64,000 nt of DNA from Rutstroemia sp. NJR-2017a BVV2 (Eukaryota > Ascomycota > Leotiomycetes > Helotiales > Rutstroemiaceae), in assembly GCA_002946415.1 (NCBI GenBank), contig NJPS01000003.1, positions 457,038 through 521,037 on the forward strand, written 5' to 3'. The notes beneath the pieces are model-generated. The model was given only the letters and a program-made list of their open reading frames with translations, was not told where the DNA came from and did not search any database. How positions within the stretch are numbered: position 1 is the stretch's first letter; each line of letters opens with the position of its first letter. The position numbers were made by a program, and so were the translations under genes. Below are positions 12,749-26,852 of this stretch, piece by piece.

Positions 12749-14760
12749 TTGGAAGAAGAAAAAGAATTACTATTCTTACTAATTATATTACTATTAGAAA
12801 AGAAGTTTAGAATATTTCAAGAATATATTATAGAAAATTTAGTAAAAGGATTTATTAAGAAATTCTATTTATTTATAAAGATATTAATTTTCTTTATATC
12901 TAAACTCTATAATATAAAATTAAAATTAGTTATCGATTATCAAAAACTGAATACTATTACTATTAAAAATCGATATATATTATTATTAGCTAGTAAATTA
13001 TAAGATCGAATTAGGAAAGCTAAATATTTTATTAAATTGGATTAGTATATAGAATTCAATCTAATCTGAATTAAAAAAGGAGATAAGTAGAAAATAGTAT
13101 TTTATATATAATATAAATATTATAAATACTAAATTATATTTTTCGGGTTTACTAATATATCTATAATATATATATATTTGGTTAATAATTTGTTAAGAAA
13201 GTATCTTGATAATTACTATATAGTATATTTAGATAATATCTTAATCTTTACTAAAATCCTTAAAAAATATATCAAGATTATATAAAAGATATTATAAGTT
13301 CTAATAGATATAGATATTTTATTCAAATCTTCGAAATACAAATTCTATATTATCAAAACCGAATTCTTAGAATATATTATTAAGACTTATAAATTCGAAA
13401 TAAGTTTAGGAAAAGTAAAAGAAGTTTTGAAATAGATATAATTTACTATAGTTAAAAAAATATAATTATTCTTGAGATTTGTAAATTTCTATAGATAATT
13501 TATCAAAGATTATTCGAAAATTGTAATACTATTTATAAAACTAATTAAGAAAAACTATAAATACAAATAAAATAATATAATATAAAAGATATTTGAAATT
13601 CTTAAATAAATCTTTATATAGATATTAGTTCTTATTACTTTCGATCTAGAACTACTAATTACTATTAAGATAGATATATTAAATTATATATTAGATATAG
13701 TCTTTAGTTAACTAGATAAGAATAAGAAATTATAACTAATAATATATTATTCAAAAAAGCTTCAGCTAGCTAAACTGAATTACAAAATTTATAATAAAAA
13801 GTTTCTAATAATTATCGATATTTTCAGAAAATAGAAAGTTTATTTTGAAGAATCTAAATATATAGTTTAGATTTATTTAGATTATAAGAATTTAGTATAT
13901 TTTATAATAACCAAAGTTCTAAATAGATAATAAATATAATAGATAGAAATACTAATTATATATAATTTCAAGATACTATATATTAAAGAAAACAAAAATA
14001 TTAGAACCGATATATTTAATAGAAAATCGAAATATTTAGAGAATAAAATATATAAATTATATATTATATTTTATTAAGATAGAGATTTATTAGTATTCAA
14101 TTTAGCTTAATTAGCTATAATAATATTACTTTATAATAACTATTTAGAAAAACAAATACAAAACTACTATAAAAATAATTCTATTATAAAATAAATATTA
14201 GAATAACTAGATAAAGGATTTATAATTAAAGATAATATTATATATTTCTATAAAAAGATATATATTTCTTCGATCTTAATTAAATAGTTTACTTAGAAAT
14301 AGTATAAATTACTAGTTTATAGATATTAAAGAATTATAAAGATATTTGTAAGAATTAAAACAAACTTATATTTTCTATAAATAAAAAAGATAATTAAAGA
14401 AGTTATCGGAAACTACAATATTTATATATAAATCAAAATCTTATAATATATTTTATATAGTTAATTCAAAACTCCAGATATATCTTCTTAGTTATAGAAA
14501 TTTATTATATAAGACTTTATAATTAAGTTACTATCTTTGAAGAACTTAATAATAGAAATAATATATAATTCTATCTTAATTATAATAGATCGATTAATCA
14601 AATTTAGATATATAGTTCTATATAAAGAAAGTAATATAACTAAAGATTTAGTTTATATATTCTTATAAACAATAGTTAGTATATATAATATATTAGAAGA
14701 AATTATTTCGGATCAAAATAAATTCTTTATATTAAAGTTTTGGTAGATATTTATAATATA
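12749..14760 (+). pseudogene. RT-RNaseH-integrase pol fragment of gypsy element 2
   Basis: The clearest pol remnant in the window. The order is RT (from about 12.75 kb), YLDNILIFT catalytic box, FLRFVNFYR thumb/connection, RNaseH, H2C2-like integrase leader and integrase core (to about 14.76 kb). The second catalytic Asp of the RT box reads Asn (GAT to AAT). Many internal stops; long open stretches exist only by chance. Confidence 0.85.
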
Positions 14761-17700
14761 TATAATTAGTAAGTGATCTATATTATCAAATAAACTACTT
14801 TGTATCTATATATTATATTAATTCTTAATTGAGTAATAATAATAATTGAATTTAAATAAATCTATTTAGAAATAACTAAAGTAGGATCTATTAAACAATT
14901 TAGATATATTCTTTTATTATATCTAGGTTATTTATATATTCTATATTATAATTGAGTTGATAATATTTCTTTAGGATTCTCTTCTTTAAAGATATTATTA
15001 TTTTGAATCTAATTAATTATCTCTTTCTGATTTAAAAGATCAAAAACTTCTTTTATAATAATAGCTTTATTCTATTTTAGATAAACTTTAGGAATTTTGC
15101 GATATTTGCTTAAGTTATAATTTGCCTTATATAGTTGTTAATTATCAATATATAAAAAGGTAATCTTATAAGCTAATCTCTTAGTTCCTTTAATTAGAAC
15201 TTTAATTAATCGAAAAAGAGATATAGGAAAACTATTTTGATATCGAGCAATTCTATCTCGAATAAAATTAGTTTGAGAAAAAGCTTCTTTTGAGTTATAG
15301 GAAGTATATAAACTTTAAAGAAGAGATAATCTGATAATAGATAAAGGGATTTGAAAGCGAATATCTATTTTTGAAATAACTTTCTTAGAATCAAATAATA
15401 TTAATCTAGTACTATAGAATCTAGTTTTAGTATTTTTAAATATAATTATTTCTTTAAATACTTTTTAGAATCTAATCAAAAAATTCGCTTTATTAATATA
15501 GATAATATTACTTTTGATAAAGTTATCTATTTGATATCTATATATCTTCTTTAAGAACTGAAATAGTCCAATATCTATTGATTGAGTTAAATAGGAGGAA
15601 TATAGAGATAAGCAAAGTACTTTAATTTTGTATTTAATATAATATTTTTAAAAGATAACTGAATTATAACTCTTATATCTATCGAGAACTAGTAATTGAT
15701 ATATATATTTAGTCTAGATAATAGTATTTATATTAAAGTATTTAAGCTAATCTAAATCTATCTTATTATTTATCTATCTATTCTCTATAGGTTTAAGTAG
15801 CTAGTCTTTAGATCAATTCGTAATTATAATCTAATAAACCTATACTATTATCTCCTTTACTAATATATAAAGAGATATTATATCTCCTTTTGTATTAGTA
15901 ATAATAATCGCTATAAATTAGTTCCGATTATTTAGCTAAATAGCTTTTGCTTTTCCTAATTATTCTATCTTTGTAACTACTATATATAGAATTATTATAT
16001 CTATTATAAAATCTGTTTTGTCGAAGTTCTATATATTAGAATCTAGTATTCTATATTTGTTATATATATTCTTAAATAGAGTAAATTATTTCGAAATAAG
16101 TTCGGGATCTTTGTAAAGAACTCTTTAGAGATTATAAACTCGAGTAAACTAGTTTTTGAATTTAGATTATTACTAGATAAATCGATATACTTAGTTCTTA
16201 TCTATATATAGTAGATCTTTAGTATAAAGAATATAATTCGTTATATCTTCTATAGTACTAAAGTAGAATAAATATCTTTTTGAATCTAGTTCAAAAATAT
16301 ACTAAACTATTATATCCTCTTCTAATATAGTTAATTTACAGTTTTGTAATTCAGTTATATTAAGTAATAGTTTTCTAACTATTTTAGTAATAAATATATT
16401 CTTCGATATATTATATATCTAGGCTATTTTCCGATAACTTAAATTATCTATAGATCGAATTATTATAATTATAAGATTAATTTGAGTTTCTTTACTTAGT
16501 TCTAATATTGTTAGTTATTGATTTATTAAGTAATTAAGTTAGGTAATATAGAACAGATATAAAGTAGTTTATTTGATAAAGTGGATTACTTACTGATTAT
16601 ATATATTAATACTATTAGAGATCAAAAAAAAGCTTTCAATAGTATTCTATTTATAGATAGATAACTAAATAGAATAATTGAATTAAACTATAAAATAATA
16701 TTTATATTATTATATAAATTATCGATAAGATAATTAGATAGAACTATTACTACTTATATAATTTATATATAATATATTCGAAATTGTAATAATAAATATA
16801 TTACTGATATATACTAATTTTGGGTTCGAGCTAAAGATATATAATATTCAGTTTCCGAATATAATAAACTTAGATATCGATATAATAAAGATAAAAGATT
16901 TAAAGAATTTATATAAATAACTATTATTTAATATCAAGTTTATTATATAACGAATAATATAATATTATAATTAGAAATAGAGTATAAAACCAATATTTAA
17001 AAAGAAAGATAAGATTTACTTCTTTAGATAAAATATCAATATAAAAAGATTAAATAATAAACTGGATTATAAGAAATTAAGATCTTTTAAAATCGATAAA
17101 GTAGTTAAACTAATTAATTATTATTTAAAGTTACTACAAATAATAAATATATATCTAGTATTTTATATTTTATTTCTTGAACTAATATTATTAAGAATAC
17201 TAAATATATTTTATACTGAAATTGAATTAATTAATTCAAATACAGAATATAAAGTTGAAAAGATATTAGATTAAAAATATATTAAAGAAAAACTTTATTA
17301 TTTAATCAAATAAAAAAAATATCTATATTTAGAAAATATATAGAAACTAATTAAGAATCTGAACTATTTACAAGATCTAGAAAAATTCTATTTAGAAAAC
17401 TTTTAGTTTTCAATCAAATAATTAATTTAGAATTACTTATTAGAGAGAGCTCGAAAATTAAAAAGATGATTTCGGAAGAATTAAATATTTAAGAAATTTA
17501 TTTGATTTACTTAGTTTATTTTTTTTCTAATTTCTCTTTTTCCTTAAACTCCTCTAGTATATTTATTATATATAGATTATATTATAATATTTTTTCAGTT
17601 TTCTCTTTCAACTTTCGTTACTATTTCTTTAAATAAAGAATCTTCGTTATAACTTTTTCTTTCTTAATCTCTAAGTAAATCTCTTTATATTATATTACTA

Positions 17701-18014
17701 TCTAGAAAGAAGTAGAAATTCCAAATATATTATAAGAATTATAATTAATATTTTTAGTATATTCTCTATAATAATCTATTCTAGAAAGAATATAATATTC
17801 TAAGTTCTTTTTAGAATAATAAAAATATTTTATTAGTATTATCTTTTCTTTTTCCTTTATCTGAAGATAAATTAAATAGCAACTTCTTAAAAATTTAGAT
17901 AATTTCTTAAATATAATAAAAAAGAAAAGAATAAGATATTTATTAGAAACCTAAATAGATATTCTATATTATTATAATAAATATCGGAGCGATACTAAAT
18001 TAGAAAGAGGATAA

Positions 18015-18517
18015 TATTATAATATATTTAAATAAGAATTTAAAAACTTTAGATTTAGAAAATAGCTAACTACTATTTAATAAAAACGAACTATTATATA
18101 GAGATAGAGAAAAAGATATTTATAATTATTAGTATATCTATATAAAGAATAATATTATAGAAATAAGATATCTAGGAATAGATAAATATTAGAATAATCA
18201 ATAGTATTTTTAATAAAATCTTAAATTAGAATTATATAATATTCTAGTAGTTTCTAATAATCCTAGTAATAAGAATTAATAAAATTAATAAGATAGTAAA
18301 AAACGAAGATTTATATAACTAAATAGTTTTTCTTAATATATAGAACTTTATACTTAATAATAATTATTATTTATTTATCTATTATTACAATTATAATTGA
18401 TCTTCTATATAACTATTATCAATAATAAATCTATAATAGTATTATTAATTATCGCGATCTCTAGTATTCGAGATCCTAATTATTTCTATATAACTTAGAA
18501 GATAAGTATTTGTAATA
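18015..18517 (+). repeat. Right LTR of gypsy element 2
   Basis: 503 bp, carrying a deletion of about 45 bp relative to the 550-bp copies, near 18,110. Ends TTGTAATA, the least mutated end of the family. Confidence 0.82.
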
Positions 18518-18901
18518 ATATATTAATAACTTATTTAGTATTTTTGATTTTTAGGAGATATTAGTAAAAAAAGATATTACTAATAAAGTAAATTATTTTC
18601 TTCTTTAAATCTTCAAATTATCAGATATAGAACTATATATTCTTAATTCTCTTAATAAGAGATTGAGAGATATTTTACTTTATTTAATTAGATAAAAAGA
18701 AGATATTTGGTATATAATAAGATAGTAAAGAGGATTTATAAATAATTATAAATAATAAAGAATATCTTATATCGAACTTTATATTTAGAATTAGATTTTC
18801 TCTTACTATTTTAAATTGATATTCTAATAAAGAGATAAATAAAACCAATATTATTAGAAGTTATTAAATATAGCTAATATAGTTAGATAAATTCTTAATA
18901 A

Positions 18902-19104
18902 TATAATAATATATCTCAAAAAAATCGAATATACTTTAAAATTAAGAACTAAAAAACTAAAAGAATCTTGAAGCTTGAAGAAGTTTAAATATAGAAGATT
19001 AATTATATATAGAATATAGAACTAACTAAAGATTATAATTAAGAATTTAACTAAATAAGTTTTTAATAAGAAGTTAACTAATCATTTTTATATAGATCGT
19101 TATA
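18902..19104 (-). repeat. LTR of gypsy element 1 (high-coordinate copy)
   Basis: 203 bp, direct repeat of 3888-4090, followed by the TTTAT duplication. The stretch 18518-18901 is leftover 5' internal sequence of element 1. Confidence 0.85.
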
Positions 19105-19320
19105 TTTATAATATAAATAATAATTAGATAATAAAGATAATATTAGATTATAAAAAAATATCTAATATTATTATTATTCTTTAATTCGAGAAAATATAAA
19201 TGATTTTTATATATTTATTATTCTAGATATAAATATATTATTCTTTTTTCTATTTTTAATTAGTTAGTTCTTATTATTTGAATTATTCCAATTAATTTTC
19301 AATTTAATTTAATTTATTTT
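19105..19320 (+). repeat. Repeat Y, right half of the split copy
   Basis: Continues the copy begun at 3718-3887 and matches 39165 onward, including an imperfect hairpin (AATATTAGATT facing AATCTAATATT). It confirms that element 1 inserted into a pre-existing repeat. Confidence 0.65.
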
Positions 19321-19650
19321 TATTATAATATATTAAATATAAACTTAAGAACTTTAGATTTAAAGAATAATTAACTATTATTTAGTAAAATCGAATTATT
19401 ATATAGAGATTATATAATAAAGTAAAATCTAGATATTTATATTTATAATATAGAAATAGAGAAAAGATATTTATAATTATTAGTATATCTTTATAAAAAA
19501 CAATATTATAAAAATAAGATATTTAGAAATAAATAAATATTAAAATAATTAATAATATCTTTAATAGAATCTTAAATAAAGATTATTTAATATCTTAATA
19601 ATTCTAATAATACTAATATTATTAAAATTGATAAAATTAATAAAATATTA
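19321..19650 (+). repeat. Truncated LTR of the 550-bp gypsy family
   Basis: Starts TATTATAATATAT like the other family members and follows them through roughly the first 330 bp, then diverges near 19650. No partner LTR is adjacent. Confidence 0.7.
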
Positions 19651-21200
19651 TAGAAACTAATTAGCTAATTAATATTATAAAGATTATTAATTTAGATTAA
19701 AGTTTTATATAATTATAGATTTATTTGATAAATAATTTATAAGATTGGATTTTAGAAATTAATAATTTCTTTATATAAATCTTTGATATTAATAATTTTA
19801 GAATCTTATTATTTAAATATTATTTTATATTTTAAATCTTTTTTATAAAGATTATTAATTTATAAAAGAAATTAAGAAAATCGATTTAAGAAAATCAAAG
19901 AATTATTATTTTATTATATAATTATCTAATATTATTCTTATTTAATTTCTTTTTATCTAGTTATTATAATATATAATAATTATAAATTTGATATAATTTA
20001 TAATTCTTCTATATAATTATTTATTAGTTTATTTAATAATTATTTTTATTCTTTTATTATTCTATTTATTATATTATTTTTATTATTATTATTGATTTTT
20101 ATAAATATATCAAGTTTATTATCTGTATTTAATAATCTATATAATATTTGGAATTTAAATAATAATATTTAATTAAAGATATCTAATATTTTATTAATTT
20201 TGATTTTATTTTTAATTTTATATATTTTAAAATAATTAATATAAATAGAAATAATATTTTTTGTTTTTCTAAATTAAATAATTAATAATCTTTATAAATA
20301 ATTTTATCTATTTAGAAATCAAAATATCTAATATTATTAATTATTAATAATATTAAAGATATTTTCAAACTTTTTGAAAGAAAATATACAAGTTATAAAA
20401 CTAAATAAGAAATAATATATAAAATATATTAAAAGATTTATATATAGATTTTATTAATATTATTTAATAAATATTAATAATTAATAAAATCACTTTATAT
20501 AATATAATTTTCTATTTATTAATTTATTTTTTATATTTAACTTTCAATATAAATATAATAAATTTATATTATATTTATAATTTGGTTTAAAAAATAGATT
20601 ATTATCTATATTAAAACTAAAAATTAAAGATTTTTCAAAATTTAAGAAATTCTTATAATAATTATTTTTCTCAAAATAATTAAAAAAAGATCTATTTTAT
20701 TTAAATTGATAACTAATTAATTAAAATAGAAATAAATTAGTAATTTAATTTAATATATAAAATTCTTGAGAATTATATTAATATTAGTAATAAATTTATT
20801 AAAATAAGATTTTATAATAATAAAGATAAAGATATATATATAATTAATATATTTATATATAATAATATATTTATAGAAATAATATCTAATAATATTGATT
20901 AGACTTTCTAATAAAAATAATATATTTAAAAAAAGAAAATTTAATAAAGTTATATAAATTTATATCAATATTTATTTGGAATATAAAATTTAATATATAA
21001 TAACTAGTTTATATTAATAGATAAAATCATTTTATTCTTTATAATTAATTAATTATATAATAGTTTGTTTATAATTTATAAAGTATATAATAGTTATAAT
21101 AAATAATATAATCTAATATCTTAGATAATTATATTCTATATAAATATAATTTTTTATAAATTATTATATTATCTTCTTTTTTAATAAAAATATATTTCTG
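19651..21200. other. AT-rich desert, unassigned
   Basis: Almost pure A/T with many stops in every frame. I cannot recognise any element; probably older mutated repeats. Confidence 0.6.
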
Positions 21201-23150
21201 AATTTATAATTAATTAATATTAATCTAATTTAATATAATTCTATTAATATATATTATTATATAATATTGAAGTTATTTATTTATAAACAAAGTTATTAAA
21301 AAAGAAAGTTAGCAATATAAAATCTAAAACAAAGATTTATATATAATAAAGTTTCTATTAAATTTAGAAATTATCTAGATTTATAATATTTATTTATAAC
21401 TTCTAAATAACTATAGAAATATTAATTATAAATATTTATTTGATCTATTATAACTTATACTTAATAAAGATAATAAATATATTATAATAAATAATCTTAA
21501 TCTCTATTATTTATTATAATCTAACTTATAATATCTATTATATAACTAAATCAATAAATTATTTAAAATAATATAATAACTCGATCTATTTATCTTTTAT
21601 AAAAATGAAATTTTCTTTATTATATATAATAAAATAATAATCAATTTAATATTTTCAATTTTAAAGTTTAGAAATTATTTATTAGAATATATAATTGCAA
21701 CTAATAAAAAATATAAATTCAATTATATAATAATATATTCAAGATAAAATATCGAGTTAATAATAATAATAAAGTAGAGATATAGAAATTAGAAATTTAT
21801 AAATATTATATAGATCGAATAAATAATTCTATATCTATTAAAATATAATATTGAATAATATATAATAAAGAGGTTGGGAATATATATTATAAAATTTATT
21901 CTTCGAATTCAAGAAATTATCGATATTATAATTTTATAGAAATAAAGTTAAAAAAAAATTAAATATTAATAAATATCGAAAATTAATATAATAATTAAAA
22001 TAGTATATATTATATATTAATAATAGTTTACTAATTAAGAAAATAAATAACTAAAGTAATATATTAAATAACTTTAGAAAGAAAAGAAATATATAATTTA
22101 TTAAATATTATAAAATAGAGAAATTATAGAAATTAACAAAATAAAATAAAGAAATAATAATAAAATAAAGTATAATCTCAATATTTAAATTTAAAGAAAG
22201 TAAAAATATAAATTTATTTAAAGAAAAGATATATATATTTATTTAATATTTTTATAAAAATAGATAATATCTCTTTAATATTTTATAATAACTACTAAAT
22301 AATTTAGAAGATATTAAATTAGATAATATTAATAATTATAAATATTTATTAGAATTTGAAATTAATAAAGAATTTATTATTAAAAAGTTTATTAATCTAT
22401 TTTGAAAATACTTTAATTATTTTATATTAGAAAAAAACCAAATTCTATATTATTTCTTTAAGAAACTAGATTAGTTATTTATAAAAATAATTATAAATTT
22501 AGCTTAAACTAATTAGAAATTTAGATATATATTAAGAAATCTGAAAAATATATTACTAATAATATTATAGAAACTTGAAAACCAAATTATAAATAGATAA
22601 AAATCTAATAGTTAATTATATTATTAAATATATTAAGAAAGCTAATTGAAAAAATTATAATTTAGAATATTTATAATATAGTTAAATAATATAATCTATT
22701 ATTAGATAAATAGATAAAAGTAAAAATATAAAGAAATATAATAATAATACTAAATTTATTTATTTTAGTAATTAGATTAGTTTAGATAAATAAGAAATAA
22801 ATAATAATATTACTTTTATTAGATATAATAAAAGTATTTAATATAATTATCTATTTATATCTAATAATAGTAATCTAAAAACTTGGTTTTTTTTAATAAA
22901 TCAATAAATAAATAATAAGTTTTCTAAATAATAAAATTATATATTTCTTATTTGTTAATAAGATATTAAAAAAGTTCTTATTATAAATAAAGATATTCTA
23001 AAGATTATTACTTTTATTAATATTCTTTTTATTTTATAATATAAAACTTATTTAGATATATTTATTTCTAAAATAAGAACTATATATTAAAGGATTTATT
23101 AATGATATATACTTAATTATAATAAATTCAAATATAGAGATTAATTATAA
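21200..23150 (+). mobile_element. Tad-like LINE remnant, plus strand
   Basis: At about 22.6-22.9 kb the plus frame reads LLNILRKLIEKIII, matching the LINE reverse transcriptase motif LLNTLGKLIEKII. It is followed by LLLDKQIKVKI (cf. LLPDEQMGARR) and LLLLDIIKVFNIIIY (cf. LLFLDIKGAFDTV). Stops interrupt throughout. The same sequence occurs inverted at 24.5-26.1 kb. The 3' end is cut at about 23.15 kb, where the inverted copy begins. Both ends are approximate. Confidence 0.7.
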
Positions 23151-26100
23151 TAAGTTTATAAATATATATTTATTTTTTTATTTATTTATTTCTAATCTAC
23201 TAACTAATATATATAATATTAGTTATAAAAGAGTTTAATCTAATTAATTATATTAATAAAATCTTTCTAAATAAAACTACTAATTATATTATTTTGTATT
23301 TCTTATTATTATATATTTACTTTATTTTTGTTCTTTATAACTATATTACTTAGTTATTTCTTAATTATCTTATTTATATTATAGCTGATTAATAAATCTA
23401 AAATATTCAAATTATCTATTTTGAATTAGTTATTTAATTATTTGCTAAACTTATTCTAGATTATCAAATAACTTAATAATAATTATTTCTCTTTATTATT
23501 ATCTTCTTATTTATTTAGTATTATTATATAAAAGAATATACTTAACTATTTCTATATTAGTAAAGTAATATATATATAGATTGGAGATTTATAGTTTAGT
23601 ATATTTTATATATTTAAGAAATAAATATAATTTATCTATTTTATTCTATTTTAGATAAATATTATATTCTCTACTTTATTAAATTCTTTATATAATTTAG
23701 ATCTATCTTTATCTAATACTAAATTCTTTATTATTATATTATATTATTTAGTTATTTTATTTATTTATTATATTTTCTATATTTATTTTTTAGATTTAAG
23801 TATTTCTATTTAGTTAATATATTCGATAAAGATATTTGATAATTTTTGTTTTATTTTTCTATTATCTTTTCTTTTTCAAATTTATAAATATTATTTTTTG
23901 TAGATCTATTAACTAGAGATATTTTTCTGATATTCGAAGAATTTCCTAAACTTTTTATTATAATATATATTGATTAGAAGAATTATTATTTCTATTTTTA
24001 TTTTATAGTTAAATATAGTTTAATATATTTTAGTAATTTTTTATAAATATATTATTTATATTTATTCGATTTTCTATTTAATTATATTTCTTTTTTCAAG
24101 TTTATATTATATTTCTATTCTATATATTAATATAATATATATATATATTATATATAAGATTTATATTTAGTATAGTATCGGGCTTTAAATTATCTAATTA
24201 AATTTATTAAATATAATTAATATTATAATATCTTTTTCTCGAACTATTTTTATATATATTTTCTAATTAAGTTTAGTATTAAGCTAAATACTAAATATTT
24301 ATATATTTGATATTAAGATATATTTTATTTTTTATTCGAATTAGATTATAATTACTAAATTGAATTTATTCTATATTCTTATAAAGTATATAAATTTATA
24401 TTTTACTAATATAAAATATATTCTATAATACTAAATATATTTTAGAATCTTCTAATATATTTTAATAAATTTATTATAATTAGTTTCTATATTCGAGTTT
24501 ATCGTTATTAAATATATATTATCAATAAATTCTTTTATATATAATTCTTATTTCGAAAATAAATATATTCAAATAAACTCTATATTATAAAATAGAAAGA
24601 ATATTAATAAAAATAATAATCTTTAGAATATTTCTATTTATAAAAAGAATTTCTTTAATATCTGATTAATAAATAAGAATTCTATAGTTTTGTTATTTAG
24701 AAAATTTATTATTTATTTATTAATTTATTTAAAGAAACCAAATCTCTAGATTACTATTATTAGATATAAATAGATAATTATATCGAATATTTCTATTATA
24801 TCTTATAAAAACAATATTACTGTTTATTCTTTATTTATTTAAACTAATTTAATTACTAAAGTAAATAGATTTAATATTATTATTATATTTCTTTATACTT
24901 TTACTTTTATCTATTTATCTAATAATAGATTATATTATTTAGTTATATTATAACTCTTCTAAATTATAATCTTCTCAATTAATTTTTCTAGAATATTTAA
25001 TAATATAATTAATTACTAGATTTTTATTTATTTATAATTTAGTTTTCCAGATTTCTATAATATTACTATTAATATATTTTTTAAATTTCTTAATATATAT
25101 TTAAGTTTCTAACTAGTTTATACTAGATTTATAATTATTTCTATAAATAGTTAATTTAGTTTTTTAAAAAAATAGTATAAGATTTAGTTTTCTTTTAATA
25201 TAGAATAATCGAAATAGTCTTAAAATAAATTAATAAATTTCTCGATAATAAACTTTTTACTAATCTCGAATTTCGATAAATATTCTTAATTATTAATATT
25301 ATCTAGTTTAGTATTTTCTAGATTATTTAATAATTATTATAAGATATTAAATAGATATTATCTATTTCTATAAAAATATTAGATAAATATATATACTTTT
25401 TCTTCAAATAAGTTTATATTTCTATTTTTCCGAACTTGAATATCAAAATTATATTTTATTTTACTAATATTTCTTTATTTTATCTTATTAGTTTTTATAA
25501 TTTCTCTATTTTATAATATTTATATATTATCTATTTCTAGATTATTTATTTTATTTAGTAAATTATATATTTCTTTTTTTTCTGAAGTTATTTAATATAT
25601 TATTTCTATTATTTATTTTCTCTTTTGATAAACTATAATTAATGTATAATATATACCATTCTAATTATTATATCTATTTTTAGTATCTATTAATATTCAG
25701 TTTTCTTCAAATTTTATTTTTATAAAATTATAATATTGATAATTTTCTAAATCTAGAAGATAAATTCTATAATATATATTTTCAAACTTTTTATTATATA
25801 TTACTCGATATTATATCTTAATAGATATAAAGTTATTTATTTAATTTATATAATATCTATAAATTTCTATTTTCTATATCTTTACTTTATTATTATTATT
25901 AACTCGATATTCTATTATAAGTATATTATTATATAATCGAATTTATATTTTTTATTAGTTATAATTATATATTCTAATAAATAGTTTATAAACTTTAGAA
26001 TAAAGAATATTATATCTCCAAATTAATATTAAAATATCTTTTTAGTTTTAACTATAACTCCTAATCTAATTTTATTTCTTTAATATTATATTATAATACT
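23150..26100 (-). mobile_element. Tad-like LINE remnant, minus strand (longer copy)
   Basis: Reverse complement of the neighbouring plus-strand copy over about 24.5-25.9 kb, then extending to lower coordinates with the C-terminal half of the element, which also recurs at 47.34-48.66 kb in the same orientation. The two LINE copies lie tail to tail. Non-coding through RIP-type mutation. The ends are approximate. Confidence 0.68.
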
Positions 26101-26380
26101 GTTTTTTTTATATAGTGAAAATAAGATATAATCTATCTAGAGATATAAATAGTATTATAATATAATATCGTTCTAAAGTTAAATTTTTATCTATATATTA
26201 TAGATTAGATAACTATATAATTAGTATATTCCGAATCTCTAAGTCAAAGCGAGTATTATAATGTAGATTCTATATAGTCTATTCTATAATTGAATATCGA
26301 TATATTTTGATGGGGTTGTGTATCAAAATATAAATTGTAGTTGATATAGAACGTGTCTATATATAAACCGGGGGGAGACT
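26101..26380. other. Transition from desert to non-mutated pocket
   Basis: AT-rich to about 26230, then increasingly mixed. It contains a CCGGGGGGAGAC run at about 26369-26380 that resembles a retroelement polypurine tract. No gene seen. Confidence 0.45.
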
Positions 26381-26619
26381 GTTGCATTTACAGATCCGAA
26401 AAGTAGGTACTTGCGCTGCGAGATAGGACAAACATTCTGTATATTAGCTATAGACAAACTCAGCGATCAAATTGAAGACCTTCGGGCCTCAATTCGATTC
26501 CAGAGATGTAGAAACACGTAATGGCGGAAGATCCAGCCTCATGTAAGCCTGCATAGCGGCCTTAAGGCTGCCGGAACGGGCGTTAAATTGAATCAATCAA
26601 TCAATCAATCAATCAATCA
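26381..26619 (+). mobile_element. Non-mutated 3' end of a LINE-like element with (AATC)n tail
   Basis: About 240 bp of normal composition with a hairpin-like GCGGCCTTAAGGCTGCC core, followed by GGGCGTTAAATTG and seven tandem AATC units at 26591-26619. Short tandem tails after a GC-containing 3' end are typical of Tad-type LINEs. The alternative is an LTR: the preceding purine tract followed by TGTTGCA could be a gypsy PPT/LTR junction. The lack of RIP-type mutation contrasts strongly with the DNA to the left. Confidence 0.5.
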
Positions 26620-26645
26620 TACACACCCAAATTTAAGTACACTCG

Positions 26646-26852
26646 ATGGTCGCCCCTGAAGAACGTTTGCCTGAAGCTCTAATATGGGCGCGCCAACATC
26701 CTAATCATAAACTCGCTGTAACTGCACGTTTATTTAAGGTCAATTATAAAACACTGCACCGGCATTTGCAGGCCGGTACAGATGGGAGAATATCTCATGG
26801 AGGCATGAATCGAATACTCTCTACAGCTAAAGCCTGCGGTTGCCTTGGCTAA
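26646..26852 (+). pseudogene. N-terminal HTH fragment of a pogo-like transposase
   Basis: The ATG at 26646 opens a 68-codon frame. It contains ALIWARQHPNHKLAVTARLF then KVNYKTLHRHL, the Psq/pogo helix-turn-helix pattern in which an adaptive Ala-rich helix precedes V-x-Y-x-T-L-x-R. After GGMNRILS the frame leaves transposase-like sequence; that is the deletion junction (about 26825). Confidence 0.6.

Larger units (their letters stand above)
9768..18517 (+). mobile_element. Ty3/gypsy element 2 (550-bp LTR family), nested in element 1
   Basis: LTRs lie at 9768-10317 and 18015-18517, with flanks GTATA and ATATA, a 5-bp duplication differing by one G/A transition. A purine-rich stretch (AGAAAGAGGATA) precedes the right LTR as a polypurine tract. 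The plus frame reads the RT start at 12749-13003 (VIDYQKLNTITIKNRY, cf. CVDYRGLNKITIKNRYPLP), then YLDNILIFT at 13223-13252, FLRFVNFYR (cf. FLGFANFYR) and FIKDYSKI, RNaseH (YYSKKLQLAKLNYKIYNKK), and the integrase zinc region near 14.3-14.42 kb. Stops are throughout. From 15.3 to 18.0 kb is a further AT-rich 3' part shared with the copies in desert 2. An 8.75-kb, dead copy. Confidence 0.85.
3888..19104 (-). mobile_element. Ty3/gypsy element 1, RIP-degraded, with a nested gypsy inside
   Basis: Bounded by 203-bp LTRs (3888-4090 and 18902-19104) and a perfect 5-bp target duplication TTTAT (3883-3887, 19105-19109). The minus strand reads gag-pol from high to low coordinates. A protease-like stretch lies at 8285-8479 (ALIDLETNSFVFID, cf. 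ALIDSGA..FID). Reverse transcriptase lies around 6.3-7.2 kb, including VISFGLTNNS (cf. VMPFGLTNAP) and YLDNILIY at about 6764-6787 in place of YLDDILIY. RNaseH and the rest of pol lie below that. Stops are everywhere and almost all fit CAA/CAG/TGG/CGA mutated by transitions. The body is broken by element 2 at 9768-18517, so the original was about 6.5 kb. Not functional. Confidence 0.85.

Noticed and set aside
12749..13003. A host gene in the desert
   Set aside because: It is the RT start of gypsy element 2, open only by chance.
3720..26300. Mitochondrial DNA or organelle insertion, suggested by extreme AT content
   Set aside because: Ty3/gypsy and LINE protein motifs, LTR pairs and target duplications are readable, and changes are transitions, as in RIP.
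26591..26619. CRISPR-like or regulatory tandem array
   Set aside because: A 4-bp AATC microsatellite following a LINE-like 3' end.
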